DNA from: Planctomycetota bacterium | Lineage (GTDB): Bacteria; Planctomycetota; Planctomycetia; Planctomycetales; Planctomycetaceae | NCBI GenBank assembly: GCA_018242525.1 | Contig: JAFEBS010000024.1 | Location: 62,001-126,000 of the forward strand | Reading direction: 5' to 3' | DNA length: 64,000 nucleotides | In this document: in pieces, positions 44,262-53,575 of the stretch | Numbering within the stretch: position 1 is the first letter of the stretch | Layout: every line of letters begins with the position of its first letter | Notes under the pieces: generated by a model | Database searches by the model: none | What the model was told of the DNA's origin: nothing | Seen by the model: only the letters and a program-made list of their open reading frames with translations | Program-made: the position numbers and the translations under genes

Positions 44262-45074
44262 ATGCTCGACATTGAACAGATCCGGAAGACCTTTCACCCG
44301 GGAACACCGAACGAGGTTCGGGCGTTGCAAGGTGTGGATCTGAAGATCGACGAAGGTTCGTTCGTCATCGTGATCGGGACCAATGGTTCCGGAAAATCGA
44401 CGCTGCTCAATGCGGTCGCGGGATCGTTCTTCGTCGATACGGGCCGGTTGAAGCTGAACGGACAGGACATCACTCACTGGCCGGAACATCGTCGGGCCAG
44501 GTTCATTGGGCGCGTGTTTCAGAATCCCTTTACAGGAACGGCACCGTCGATGACGATCGCCGAAAACCTGGCCCTGGCGGCGCGTCGTGGTCGCATGCGG
44601 GGACTCGGTTGGGCTTTGAATCCGTCAATTCGCCACGAACTGTACGAGCGGGTGCGGGGAATGGGGCTCGGTCTGGAGAATCGACTGAACAATGCGATCG
44701 GCAGCCTGTCCGGCGGTCAGCGACAGTCGCTGACCCTGCTGATGGCCGGGTTGATCAAACCGGATCTGTTGCTGCTGGATGAGCATACGGCGGCCCTGGA
44801 CCCGAAGAGTGCCGATCAGGTCATTCGCCTGACCGAGGAAGTCATTCGCCGCGACAAACTGACCACCATGATGGTCACTCATTCGATGCAACAGGCGGCG
44901 CACCTGGGAGACCGGTTGATCATGATGGTCCGCGGCCGGATCATTTACGATTTTCAGGGAGCTGAAAAACGCCGACTGACGCCGGAAGATCTGCTGGATC
45001 GATTTGACGAAGTTCGGCGATCCGACCTGCTCGATGAAACCGCCGCCAGCATGTTGCAGCGGCAATACGTGTGA
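44262..45074 (+). CDS. ABC transporter ATP-binding protein (COG1101 type)
   Basis: 270 aa from ATG 44262, which begins at the first conserved strand (MLDIEQIRKTF); the longer frame from 44208 adds nothing conserved. Walker A is GTNGSGKST, the signature is LSGGQRQSLTLL, Walker B is LLLLDEHTAALD and the switch histidine is in MMVTHSMQQA. It powers the import complex with the permease. Members of this subgroup pair with COG2984 binding proteins and COG4120 permeases, exactly as found here. Confidence 0.92.
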   Translation: MLDIEQIRKTFHPGTPNEVRALQGVDLKIDEGSFVIVIGTNGSGKSTLLNAVAGSFFVDTGRLKLNGQDITHWPEHRRARFIGRVFQNPFTGTAPSMTIAENLALAARRGRMRGLGWALNPSIRHELYERVRGMGLGLENRLNNAIGSLSGGQRQSLTLLMAGLIKPDLLLLDEHTAALDPKSADQVIRLTEEVIRRDKLTTMMVTHSMQQAAHLGDRLIMMVRGRIIYDFQGAEKRRLTPEDLLDRFDEVRRSDLLDETAASMLQRQYV

Positions 45075-45165
45075 ACTGGGTGCGTTTGCTTCCTGGATGC
45101 GACAGCATTATTGTGCGGATTCATTTGAACCGGCCAATACGTCTCTCCTCGCGGAAAGTGCTCAC

Positions 45166-46125
45166 ATGCAGGTGGCGATTACCGATTTTTCCTTTCCCAC
45201 GCTCGAAATCGAAGAGGCCATTCTGACGGCTCAGGGATTTGAGGTTGTCAGTGGTCAATGCAAGACGACAGAAACCCTGGCCCCGCTTGTGCGGGATGCG
45301 GATGCCGTCATCACCCAGTTCGCCCCCATCAATTCCGATGTCATTTCGGCCATGCAGAAGGCGCGTGTCATCGTCCGGTACGGAATCGGGGTCGACAATG
45401 TCAACCTGGAAGCCGCCAGGCTGAAGGGGATTCCGGTCTGCAACGTGCCGGACTACTGCATCGACGAAGTGGCCGACCATACACTCGCGTTCATCCTGGG
45501 GGTGACCCGACAAGTCGTGTCGAATACGATGCACGTCCGATCCGGTCAATGGGGCCTGGCATTTCCGCTGGACCAGATGCGGACGTTGCGCGATCTAACG
45601 GTCGGCATCGTCGGTTTCGGGCGCATCGGCCGCGAAGTCGCCAGCCGCCTGGCTGCGTTCAAATGCAAGCGCCTTGTGTTTGATCCGGTCGTAAAGCCCG
45701 ATGTCATCGAAGCAGCGGGATGCGTTCCAACCGATCTGAATGGCATCATTGCCCAATCGGACGTGTTGTCCCTGCACTGCCCATCGACGGCTCAAACCCG
45801 CCGATTGATCAATGCCGAATCCATCAACACGATGAAACGGGGAGCGATCCTGGTAAACCTGGCCCGCGGAGATCTGGTGGAAACGGCGGCCCTGGTGGCG
45901 GCGCTTAAGTCGGGGCAACTGAGTGCCGCCGCCATTGATGTCTGTGATCCAGAGCCGATTCCGGCGGACAGCCCGCTGCGTCAACTGCCCAATGTCATCG
46001 TCGCGTCACATGTCGCTTCGGCCAGCGTCAAGGCGGTACGGACGTTACGCGAAACGGCGGCAGGCCTGGCCGCCATGGCACTGCGGGGTGAAAAGCTGCC
46101 AAACGTCGTCAACGGCGTTTCGTGA
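45166..46125 (+). CDS. D-isomer-specific 2-hydroxyacid dehydrogenase (CtBP/SerA-like)
   Basis: 319 aa from ATG 45166 (GGAAAG upstream). It should oxidise a 2-hydroxyacid or reduce a 2-oxoacid with NAD(H). The nucleotide fold is VGIVGFGRIGREVASRL. The catalytic residues stand in VNLARGDLVE (Arg), IDVCDPEP (acidic residue; Asp in place of the usual Glu) and VASHVAS (His). The substrate-binding start YGIGVDNVNLEAA is typical. Closest by eye to the C-terminal-binding-protein/phosphoglycerate-dehydrogenase-like branch. It lies between the transporter and the Ldh2 gene, so a catabolic hydroxyacid is likely. Confidence 0.87.
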   Translation: MQVAITDFSFPTLEIEEAILTAQGFEVVSGQCKTTETLAPLVRDADAVITQFAPINSDVISAMQKARVIVRYGIGVDNVNLEAARLKGIPVCNVPDYCIDEVADHTLAFILGVTRQVVSNTMHVRSGQWGLAFPLDQMRTLRDLTVGIVGFGRIGREVASRLAAFKCKRLVFDPVVKPDVIEAAGCVPTDLNGIIAQSDVLSLHCPSTAQTRRLINAESINTMKRGAILVNLARGDLVETAALVAALKSGQLSAAAIDVCDPEPIPADSPLRQLPNVIVASHVASASVKAVRTLRETAAGLAAMALRGEKLPNVVNGVS

Positions 46126-46174
46126 CGATGCCGGTGATTACTGGAATTCTGGAATTGTGTGGTGAAGGGAACCG

Positions 46175-47239
46175 ATGTCCACGCGCGTTTCTGTTGCAGA
46201 TTTGCAGGCGTTTTGTGTCGAGGCGTTGCGTCGTGTCGGTGCGAAGGATTCGCACGCTCGAACGGTCGCCGAAGTGCTGGTGATGACCGATACGTGGGGG
46301 ACGTTCACTCACGGGACCAAGTTGCTGCGCGACTATTGTAAACGAGTCAAATCCGGCGGTCTGCGATCCGATACTGATCCGGCAGTCGTGGCGAGTGGTC
46401 CCGCCTGGGCGATTGTCGACGGTGGTTCCTGCCTCGGGCACGTAACGTCTGTCTTTGCGATGCAGCAGGCGATCCAGCGGGCGAAACAGACCGGGATTGC
46501 CTATGTCGGCGTCCGGAACTCGTGTCACTTCGGCGCGGCGGGCTACTACGCATGGCTGGCGGCGAAGGAAGGCCTGATCGGCGTTTCGATGGCAAACGAC
46601 ATCCCCAGCGTTGCTGCCGCCGGATCCCGCCGATCGGTCACCGGCAGCAATCCGCTGGCGTACGCCGTTCCCACCGGCCAGGGAGATCCAATCCTGCTCG
46701 ACATCGCCAGCAGCACGGTTGCTGGCGGGAAAGTATACGCGGCCTATCAGCGGGGAGAGCCGATCCCCGGCAACTGGATTCTGGACGAGGAGGGGCATCC
46801 TTCGACCGACAGCAGCCTGTACCCCGCCAAGGCGGCCCTGACACCGCTGGCCAATCACAAGGGATACGGAATCGCCCTGTTGATCGAAACCCTCAGCGGC
46901 CTGCTGACCGGGGCGTCGATCACGTGGCAGGTGGGCAGTTGGATTTGGGGCGATTCCACTCAGCCGACCGGACATGGGGCCGCTTTCATCGCGATCGATA
47001 TCGCCACAATGGGGCCGCGGGACGTGTTCGAGCAGCGCATCACGGGTTTGATCCAGGAAATTCACGCGGCCCCGACGGCGGATGGGGTCGAACGAGTCCT
47101 GGTCCCACACGAACGGGAATGGAATCTGCGCCGCCAGGCGCTGGTCGAGGGAATTCAGTTACCGTCCGATGTGGTCGGCAAACTCGCCGGACTGGCAGAC
47201 GATATTGATCTGCATCCCGCCTGGTTGCCGCGCGTGTAA
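46175..47239 (+). CDS. Ldh2-family malate/L-lactate/sulfolactate-type dehydrogenase
   Basis: 354 aa. ATG 46175 follows GAAGGGAA. It belongs to the Ldh2 fold, distinct from classical LDH, which oxidises hydroxyacids such as malate, ureidoglycolate or sulfolactate with NAD(P). Visible are SHARTVAEVLVMTDTWGTFTHG, GSCLGHVTSVFAMQQAI, VRNSCHFGAAGYYAWLA (catalytic His) and GNWILDEEGHPS. The paired D-isomer dehydrogenase upstream suggests the cluster handles both stereoisomers of one hydroxyacid. Specificity cannot be read from sequence. Confidence 0.88.
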   Translation: MSTRVSVADLQAFCVEALRRVGAKDSHARTVAEVLVMTDTWGTFTHGTKLLRDYCKRVKSGGLRSDTDPAVVASGPAWAIVDGGSCLGHVTSVFAMQQAIQRAKQTGIAYVGVRNSCHFGAAGYYAWLAAKEGLIGVSMANDIPSVAAAGSRRSVTGSNPLAYAVPTGQGDPILLDIASSTVAGGKVYAAYQRGEPIPGNWILDEEGHPSTDSSLYPAKAALTPLANHKGYGIALLIETLSGLLTGASITWQVGSWIWGDSTQPTGHGAAFIAIDIATMGPRDVFEQRITGLIQEIHAAPTADGVERVLVPHEREWNLRRQALVEGIQLPSDVVGKLAGLADDIDLHPAWLPRV

Positions 47240-47302
47240 TTCAGGTCGAAGTCGGTTCCAATTGATTCCACACCTTTGCAACACAACTTGGTGAGACATC
47301 CA

Positions 47303-49024
47303 ATGAAGCGAACGCTGCTCCGTTCCTGGCTGGTCCGTTCTCTGCTGGTATTGATTGCGGGTGCGTCTGTGGCGAGCGTAGCCTCGGCCCAATTGAGGCC
47401 GGACGAGGTCCAGGACCTGACCCTGTTGATCTCGCCGGACCGGCCGTGTGTCTGGCCGGTGGGGATGACGCAACATGTGGTGGTTCCCAGTCGCACGTTT
47501 GGCCCCGGTCCCTACCATCGGGATCTGATCGTGATCGACGAACATACCGGAACCCAGTGGGACGCACCGGCTCACTTTGTCCCACCGCCGAATTCGGGAT
47601 TGCCGGGTGCCGGGCCCAATGGCTTGATCACGGGTGAAAAAGTTCCCGCGTGGCAATTCTGTGGCGAAGCGTGTGTCATCGACATTCGCCAGCATATTGA
47701 CGAAGCCCCGGATGGCGAAAGCTACCTGATTCGCCCTGAAACCGTGTATGCCTGGGAAAAACAGAACCGCCCGCTGAAGTTCGGGGATGTGGTCCTGTTC
47801 CGCAGCGAGTATTCCGACAAGTACTACAAGCCATTCCCGGCGGGGGAACGATTCGTCACCACGGCACTGCGCAAGGAAACCCCTGGATGGCCGGCGCCGA
47901 CTCCTGAAACGATGGCCTATCTGGGTGAAAAGGGTGTGATGACGCTGGGGTTGGATGGTGCCAGCATGGGGCCGATCCCGAATCTGGCCGTCGCCACTCA
48001 CCAGGCGGGAGGCAAACTGGGAATGATCTGGACGGAATGCTCGACGAATCTCGGATCACTCCCCACAACCGGTGCCTTCACGGCGTTGCTGGTCGCCAAG
48101 CATGCGGGGGGCTCGGGGGGAGAATGCCGGGGGATCGGCATCACCGAGCCGAAACTCGCCGCCCGCCTGAATGAGAGCGCCCGCCATAAGCGAGTGGCCG
48201 ATCTGTCGGTGACGCTGGACGAAGACTTTCCCGTCACCTGGCCCGGATATGGCCCCGGCGATGAAGCCAGTCGCTACGTGGCCAAGACACTGAACGCCTT
48301 CAGCAAGGCGCGCGGCCCCTACTTCGCCAAGACCCATCTGCTGGATGGCCAAGCCGGTACGCATGTCGTCCTGCCCAGTTATTCACTGCCTCCCGAAGGC
48401 TTTGACAACGCGCGGTATTCGGCCGATGTCCAGGCGTCGCTCAAGAAGTACGAAGGCAAGTACGGCGCACGTGCCCATAGTGCAATGACCGCTGCTCAGG
48501 CACCGCTCCATCAGATGATGGGGGAAGCCCATGTCGTTGATATCCGGAAGCTCGTTGGATCGACGAAGGCGGGTGACTGGCCCGCCTCGCCAGCCATCAC
48601 GGCGGAACTGCTGAAGCAGCACGATGCCTCTCGTCCGTTCAAGCCGGGGGAGGTGGTGATTTTCTATTCGGGGTACTCAGATCAGCATTTCAAGCCGTTA
48701 CCGGAAGCTCCAGAGCTGGATGGACTGTTTGCGGCTCCGCTGGCGGGCAAGGCAGAAGGGTGGCCAGCCCCGACTGCCGAAGCGATCGCCTTCCTGGCGG
48801 ACAAGGGAATCCGCTGCATCGGGACAGACGGCCCGACGCTCGGGGGAGTTGATCGTGAAAACGCCCTGATGGTCTATTGGCTGGCGGCCAGCAAGGGGAT
48901 CCTGCCGGTCGAATTCCTGACGAATGTCGGTGCGATTGACGGCAAGGCGGCATACTTCCTGTTCGCCCCGATCAAGATCCAGGGGACGCGCGGCGGATAT
49001 GGCCGGGCGCTGGCACTGTACTGA
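47303..49024 (+). CDS. Exported protein with two tandem cyclase (kynurenine-formamidase-like) domains
   Basis: 573 aa. ATG 47303 (GGTGAG upstream) opens a signal peptide (LVRSLLVLIAGASVASVASA). Cyclase-family enzymes use an HxGTHxDxPxH metal motif. The first domain has it nearly intact as HTGTQWDAPAHF, with Gln for the middle His. The second domain (from about residue 285) has only a degraded version, AGTHVVLPSYSLPPEG, with no aspartate. Both halves share KFGDVVLFRSEYSDKYYKP- or KPGEVVIFYSGYSDQHFKP-type text, showing internal duplication. The first half may hydrolyse an N-formyl or lactone substrate; the second may be structural. Confidence 0.83.
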   Translation: MKRTLLRSWLVRSLLVLIAGASVASVASAQLRPDEVQDLTLLISPDRPCVWPVGMTQHVVVPSRTFGPGPYHRDLIVIDEHTGTQWDAPAHFVPPPNSGLPGAGPNGLITGEKVPAWQFCGEACVIDIRQHIDEAPDGESYLIRPETVYAWEKQNRPLKFGDVVLFRSEYSDKYYKPFPAGERFVTTALRKETPGWPAPTPETMAYLGEKGVMTLGLDGASMGPIPNLAVATHQAGGKLGMIWTECSTNLGSLPTTGAFTALLVAKHAGGSGGECRGIGITEPKLAARLNESARHKRVADLSVTLDEDFPVTWPGYGPGDEASRYVAKTLNAFSKARGPYFAKTHLLDGQAGTHVVLPSYSLPPEGFDNARYSADVQASLKKYEGKYGARAHSAMTAAQAPLHQMMGEAHVVDIRKLVGSTKAGDWPASPAITAELLKQHDASRPFKPGEVVIFYSGYSDQHFKPLPEAPELDGLFAAPLAGKAEGWPAPTAEAIAFLADKGIRCIGTDGPTLGGVDRENALMVYWLAASKGILPVEFLTNVGAIDGKAAYFLFAPIKIQGTRGGYGRALALY

Positions 49025-49086
49025 GTTTCGATCGCGCTGATCGTGCGTGAACCCGCAGAACCGTCGCTCCCTTCGTCAGGCCTGAA

Positions 49087-50658
49087 ATGTCCACATCCAC
49101 AACATCCAACGGAATCCCCCCCTGGGACGTCGCCGAACTGCCCGAGCCCAAACCGCTGGGACTGCGCAACTGGGCCAGCTTTATCGGTCCCGGCATCGTC
49201 ATGATGGGGATCCAGATCGGCGGCGGCGAGTGGCTGATGGGGCCTTCCATCACCGCCAAGTACGGCGGCGGGCTGATGTGGCTGGCGACCATCGCCATCA
49301 TCGCCCAGGTCTTCTACAACATCGAATGCGGCCGTTACGCGCTGTACTGCGGCGAGCCGATTTTCACCGGGTTCATGCGGTGTGCGCCGGGACCTGGATT
49401 CTGGATCAGCGTGATGGTGGTCATGAACGCGGCATCGCTGATCCCGGGACTGTCGTCCCACGGTGCGACCATGATCGCCTCCATCTACCTGGATCGGCCC
49501 CCGACAACGGCCGACAGTTGGTTGATCGATCCGTTGGCCTATGGATGCTTGTTCGCGGTCGCCCTGCCGGTGTTGATCGGCGGCAAAGTCTACAACATGT
49601 TGCAGGCAGTCATGACGGCGAAGGTTGTGATCGTGCTGGGGTTCTGCCTGATCATGGGAGTCACCTGCGTCAGCTATACCAGTTGGTGGAATGTCTTCAG
49701 CGGATTCGTCAAGTTCGGCAACGTGCCGGTCGAGAACGCCGAGGGTAAAGAGGTTGTCGTGAACGCGATCAGTCATCGGCTGGAAACCGGCGAATGGCCG
49801 TTGGTTTCCGTCGCCAGCATTGTCATGCTGGGATCGTTCGCTGGTTACGCGGGGGGCGGAGGCCTGTCCAATTCCACCTACAGCAACTTTGTCCGGGACA
49901 AGGGATGGGGGATGGGGATGCAGGTGGGAGCCATTCCCAGCGCCGTCAGCGGCCGGAATGTCTCGCTCAGTCACGTCGGTAAGATCTTTGACTTGACGAC
50001 GGACAACCTGAGGCGCTGGAAAGGGTGGTGGAAATACATCCTGACGGATCAGGTGCTGGTCTGGGCGCCGGGATGTTTCATGGGGATGGCGTTGCCCGCC
50101 CTGCTGTCGATGCAGTTCGCACAGTATTCCACGATCCCGGAAAACACCCAGGTGGCCCAGGCGATCATCACGTCCGATGGAATTCGCCACGCAGCCATGT
50201 TCCCGCCGGTGATCGCCAAGGTGCTGTGGATCATCGCTCTCTTCACCGGGATGATGGTGATGCTGCCGAGCCAGATGGCGATTGTCGATGACTTCAGCCG
50301 CCGCTGGACCGATGCCATCTGGACTGCGAATACACGCGTCCGCCGCACGATGAAGCCGCATCAGGTCAAGTGGATCTACTATTCGATCCTGGGGGCCTAT
50401 GTGTTGTGGTCGTTCCTGTTTGCCTACCTGTTTCGTTCGGCTCCACGACTGATGACCGACATCATCGCCAACCTGAATAACGTCGCCCTGGGATTGACCA
50501 GCTTCCAACTGCTGTGGATCAACCATACGCTGATCCCCAAGGTGCTGCGACCGCGCTGGTATCACACGTCAGGAGTGGTCATGTGCGGACTGTTTTACCT
50601 GGGCTTGTCGATATTGGTGTTTGTCTTCAAGATCTGGCCAATGATGGCGGCGAACTGA
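49087..50658 (+). CDS. Nramp-family transporter
   Basis: 523 aa with about 11-12 membrane helices. The first helix region reads FIGPGIVMMGIQIGGGEWLMGP; the metal-site DPGN motif of true Mn/Fe Nramp proteins is missing, replaced here by IQIGGGEW. Related bacterial Nramp-like proteins lacking that motif are not proven metal transporters, so the cargo could be organic. It lies in the catabolic cluster between the cyclase and SDR genes, 62 bases after the former. Confidence 0.78.
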   Translation: MSTSTTSNGIPPWDVAELPEPKPLGLRNWASFIGPGIVMMGIQIGGGEWLMGPSITAKYGGGLMWLATIAIIAQVFYNIECGRYALYCGEPIFTGFMRCAPGPGFWISVMVVMNAASLIPGLSSHGATMIASIYLDRPPTTADSWLIDPLAYGCLFAVALPVLIGGKVYNMLQAVMTAKVVIVLGFCLIMGVTCVSYTSWWNVFSGFVKFGNVPVENAEGKEVVVNAISHRLETGEWPLVSVASIVMLGSFAGYAGGGGLSNSTYSNFVRDKGWGMGMQVGAIPSAVSGRNVSLSHVGKIFDLTTDNLRRWKGWWKYILTDQVLVWAPGCFMGMALPALLSMQFAQYSTIPENTQVAQAIITSDGIRHAAMFPPVIAKVLWIIALFTGMMVMLPSQMAIVDDFSRRWTDAIWTANTRVRRTMKPHQVKWIYYSILGAYVLWSFLFAYLFRSAPRLMTDIIANLNNVALGLTSFQLLWINHTLIPKVLRPRWYHTSGVVMCGLFYLGLSILVFVFKIWPMMAAN

Positions 50659-50678
50659 TTTCTCGGGCGAGGATGACC

Positions 50679-51515
50679 ATGAATCTGTTTGATCTTTCCG
50701 GCCGAGTGGCCGTGGTGTCCGGGGCTGCCCAGGGTTTGGGACAGGCCACGGCCCTGGCATTGGCGGACGCAGGCTCGGATCTGATGCTGGTGGATCGGAA
50801 TCTGGACGGTGCGAACGCCACGGCCGAAGACGTGCGCCGCATGGGACGCAAGGCGATCGCGGTCAACTGCAATGTTTCCGATCCGATGGCGATTGCCGAA
50901 CTGTTCCGCCAGGTCGATGCGGAGTTTGGTCGAGTCGATTTCCTGGGGAACATCGCCGGAGACGGGCATCTGGCCAGACCCGAGGATCTGACGATCGAAG
51001 ACTTGCATCGAGTCCTGCAGAATCTGGTCGTCGGACGGTTTTCGATGTGCCAGGAAGCGGGACGACGGATGCTTGCTCAGGGCCGGGGTTCGATCATGAA
51101 CATCGGATCGCTGGCCAGTTCCACGGCGCTGGGACGCGGGCACATTGCCTACAGCATGGCGATGGGGGCCGTCATCCAGATGACTCGCGAATTGAGCACC
51201 GAATGGAGTTATCGCGGGGTGCGTGTCAATGCCGTCACTCCCGCCCAAGTCACCAATCCCAGCCTGACCGCCCGGATGGAACAGGATCCGACTTTGGAAG
51301 GTCGGTTCCTGAAGGGGATCCCCGCCGGTCGTCTGGGACAACCGAAAGACATCATGGGGCTGGCGGTCCTGCTGGCGTCCGACGCTTCTGAATGGATCAC
51401 GGGAGCAATCATTCCCATGGATGGCGGCAATCTGGCGATGAACGCCGGTGGTACGCCGGGACATCAGCAAGCCACTGTACAAACCTTTCGTGCAGAATCG
51501 GAAAGAAACAAGTAA
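50679..51515 (+). CDS. Short-chain dehydrogenase/reductase with altered catalytic lysine
   Basis: 278 aa from ATG 50679 (GAGGA upstream). Classical SDR features: cofactor loop SGAAQGLGQATAL, acidic VDRN (prefers NAD), NIAGDG, catalytic serine in IMNIGSLAS and tyrosine in IAYSMAMGAV. The expected YxxxK reads YSMAM, so the catalytic lysine is methionine (codons TAC AGC ATG GCG ATG). The C-terminal VRVNAVTPAQVTNP and WITGAIIPMDGGN are normal. Activity may be lost or altered. Its stop overlaps the E1 start by one base (TAATG). Confidence 0.86.
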   Translation: MNLFDLSGRVAVVSGAAQGLGQATALALADAGSDLMLVDRNLDGANATAEDVRRMGRKAIAVNCNVSDPMAIAELFRQVDAEFGRVDFLGNIAGDGHLARPEDLTIEDLHRVLQNLVVGRFSMCQEAGRRMLAQGRGSIMNIGSLASSTALGRGHIAYSMAMGAVIQMTRELSTEWSYRGVRVNAVTPAQVTNPSLTARMEQDPTLEGRFLKGIPAGRLGQPKDIMGLAVLLASDASEWITGAIIPMDGGNLAMNAGGTPGHQQATVQTFRAESERNK

Positions 51516-53506
51516 TGCCTGTTGAGACATCTCTGCCAGCCCGGTCCGTGGTTCTGTCGTTGTACCGGACCATGCAAATCATCCGTCAGACTGAAGAAGA
51601 ATTGGCGCGGTGCCACCAGCGCGGCCTGATCCACGGCGCGTGTCACACCTATGTCGGTGAAGAAGCGATCGCCAGCGGAGTGGCGGCTCACTTACGTCGC
51701 GAGGATGTCGTTTTCAGCACGCATCGCGGCCACGGACATGCCCTCGCCAAGGGGATGCCGCCCAAAGAACTGATGGCCGAACTGTTCGGACGCCAGACGG
51801 GCTGTTCACGCGGCCGCGGGGGCAGCATGCATTTGTTCTCACCAGAAGTCGGCATGATGGGGACCAGCGGGATCGTCGGCCCCTGCATCCTGCAGGCGTG
51901 TGGCGGAGGTTACAGCTTTAAGCTGATGAAGACAGACAACGTTGCCGTGGCGTTTTTCGGAGATGGCGCGACCAACAACGGAGCATTTCATGAAGGCCTG
52001 AACATGGCCAGCATCTGGAAACTGCCCGTACTGTTCATCTGCGAAAACAACCAGTTTGCGACGGAAGTTCCGTTTTCCTATGCGGCGGGAAACCCCGATG
52101 TCGGCAGTCGCGGTGCGGCTTACGGCATGCCGGGATTTACGCTCGATGGCAACGACGTCCTGGAAATCCACCGAGTGGCCGGTGAGGCCGTTCAGAGAGC
52201 TCGCACGGGCGGCGGACCGACGCTGATCGAATGCAAGACATATCGCACGCGGGCGCATGCCGAAGGGATGGGCGACTTTACCTATCGCACGCGTGAGGAC
52301 GTGGAAGAGTGGAAACAGAAATGCCCGATCAACCGCCTGCGGCGGACGGCAGTGGAATCCAGCCAGGCCAGCGCCGCCGACTTTGATGCGGTCGAAAGCG
52401 AAATCACCACCCTGGTGAAGGATGCCCGCGATTTCGCGGAGGCCAGTCCATGGCCGACGGCGGAGTCGGCTTCGCGGAATGTCTACTCCGAAGGGGCGGC
52501 AGCGGCGATCGCGGCCCCGCCTCCTGCCACTCGCAGCATCACATTCACTCAGGCAACCCATGAAGCCCTCGCGGAAGAAATGAAAGCCAATCCGCTGATC
52601 TTCGTCATGGGTGAAGGGATCGGAATTCGCGGCGGCAATTTCAAAACAACGGCAGGCCTGTACGATCTCTATGGCCCCGAGCGGTTGTGCGACACTCCCA
52701 TCTGCGAACGCGGCTTCGTCGGTTTGGCCTGTGGTGCCGGGATGACGGGGACCCGGCCAGTCATCGACTTCATGTTTGCGGACTTCGTGCTCGATTCCGT
52801 GGGCGAAATCATCAACCAGATCGCCAAGATGCAATACATGAGCAGCGGCCGCTTGAAAATGCCTGTACTGCTGCGAGGCTGCATCGGCATCGGCCACTCA
52901 GCCGCCACGCACCATTCGGGCAACTATTATGGCATGTACGCTCAAGTCCCCGGCCTGCGCGTCGTCGTGCCGTCCACGGCCGCGGACGCCAAGGGACTGC
53001 TGAAGCACGCCCTGCGGTGTGACGATCCCGTGCTGTTCCTGGAGCATCGCGAAATCCTGTCGATCAAGGGGCCGGTGCCAGACGGAGACTATGAGATCGA
53101 ATTCGGCAAGGCCGCGATCGTTCGCCCGGGAACCGACGTGACCGTGGTTGCTCTGGCTCGGATGGTGCATCTGACGCTGTCGGTGTGTGACGACCTGCAG
53201 AAGTCCGGCATCTCGGTGGAACTGGTCGACCCGAGAACGGTGTCGCCGCTGGATGTCGACACGATTCTGCAATCGGTTCACAAGACCGGTCGACTGCTGA
53301 TCGTGGACGAGGCCTTCGGCCCCTGCAGCATCGCCAGTGAAGTTTCAGCGCAGGTCGCGGACCGGGGGTTCAACGATCTGGATGCCCCGATCAAGCGAAT
53401 CAACGGCGCGTTTACGCCAACTCCCTACAGCCCGACATTGGAAAAGGTCGTCATCCCTCAACCGGAAGATATCGCCCGGGCAATCCGCGAACTGATGGCC
53501 GAATAG
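51515..53506 (+). CDS. 2-oxoacid dehydrogenase E1, alpha and beta subunits fused
   Basis: 663 aa. The first half (to about residue 315) is E1-alpha: THRGHGHALAKG, the thiamine motif GDGATNNGAFHEGLNMASIW, NNQFATEV. The second half (from about 340) is E1-beta: FVMGEGIGIRGGNFKTT, DTPICERGFVGLACGAGMTGTRPV, PVLLRGCIGIGHSAATHHSG. With E2 it decarboxylates a 2-oxoacid and transfers the acyl group to lipoate. The fusion and the GHSAATHHS active-site text resemble acetoin- or branched-chain-type dehydrogenases. ATG 51515 overlaps the SDR stop. E2 follows at 53576. Confidence 0.9.
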   Translation: MPVETSLPARSVVLSLYRTMQIIRQTEEELARCHQRGLIHGACHTYVGEEAIASGVAAHLRREDVVFSTHRGHGHALAKGMPPKELMAELFGRQTGCSRGRGGSMHLFSPEVGMMGTSGIVGPCILQACGGGYSFKLMKTDNVAVAFFGDGATNNGAFHEGLNMASIWKLPVLFICENNQFATEVPFSYAAGNPDVGSRGAAYGMPGFTLDGNDVLEIHRVAGEAVQRARTGGGPTLIECKTYRTRAHAEGMGDFTYRTREDVEEWKQKCPINRLRRTAVESSQASAADFDAVESEITTLVKDARDFAEASPWPTAESASRNVYSEGAAAAIAAPPPATRSITFTQATHEALAEEMKANPLIFVMGEGIGIRGGNFKTTAGLYDLYGPERLCDTPICERGFVGLACGAGMTGTRPVIDFMFADFVLDSVGEIINQIAKMQYMSSGRLKMPVLLRGCIGIGHSAATHHSGNYYGMYAQVPGLRVVVPSTAADAKGLLKHALRCDDPVLFLEHREILSIKGPVPDGDYEIEFGKAAIVRPGTDVTVVALARMVHLTLSVCDDLQKSGISVELVDPRTVSPLDVDTILQSVHKTGRLLIVDEAFGPCSIASEVSAQVADRGFNDLDAPIKRINGAFTPTPYSPTLEKVVIPQPEDIARAIRELMAE

Positions 53507-53575
53507 TCTCCTGGATACTGTCCCCTCTCGGGGAATCGCCTCGAACGAGATCAACAACCGCCGCTGGAGTCCCGC

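Noticed and set aside
48874..50565. 563-codon open frame on the minus strand
   Set aside because: Antisense to the Nramp-like gene; low-complexity His/Gln/Asp-rich translation typical of a shadow.
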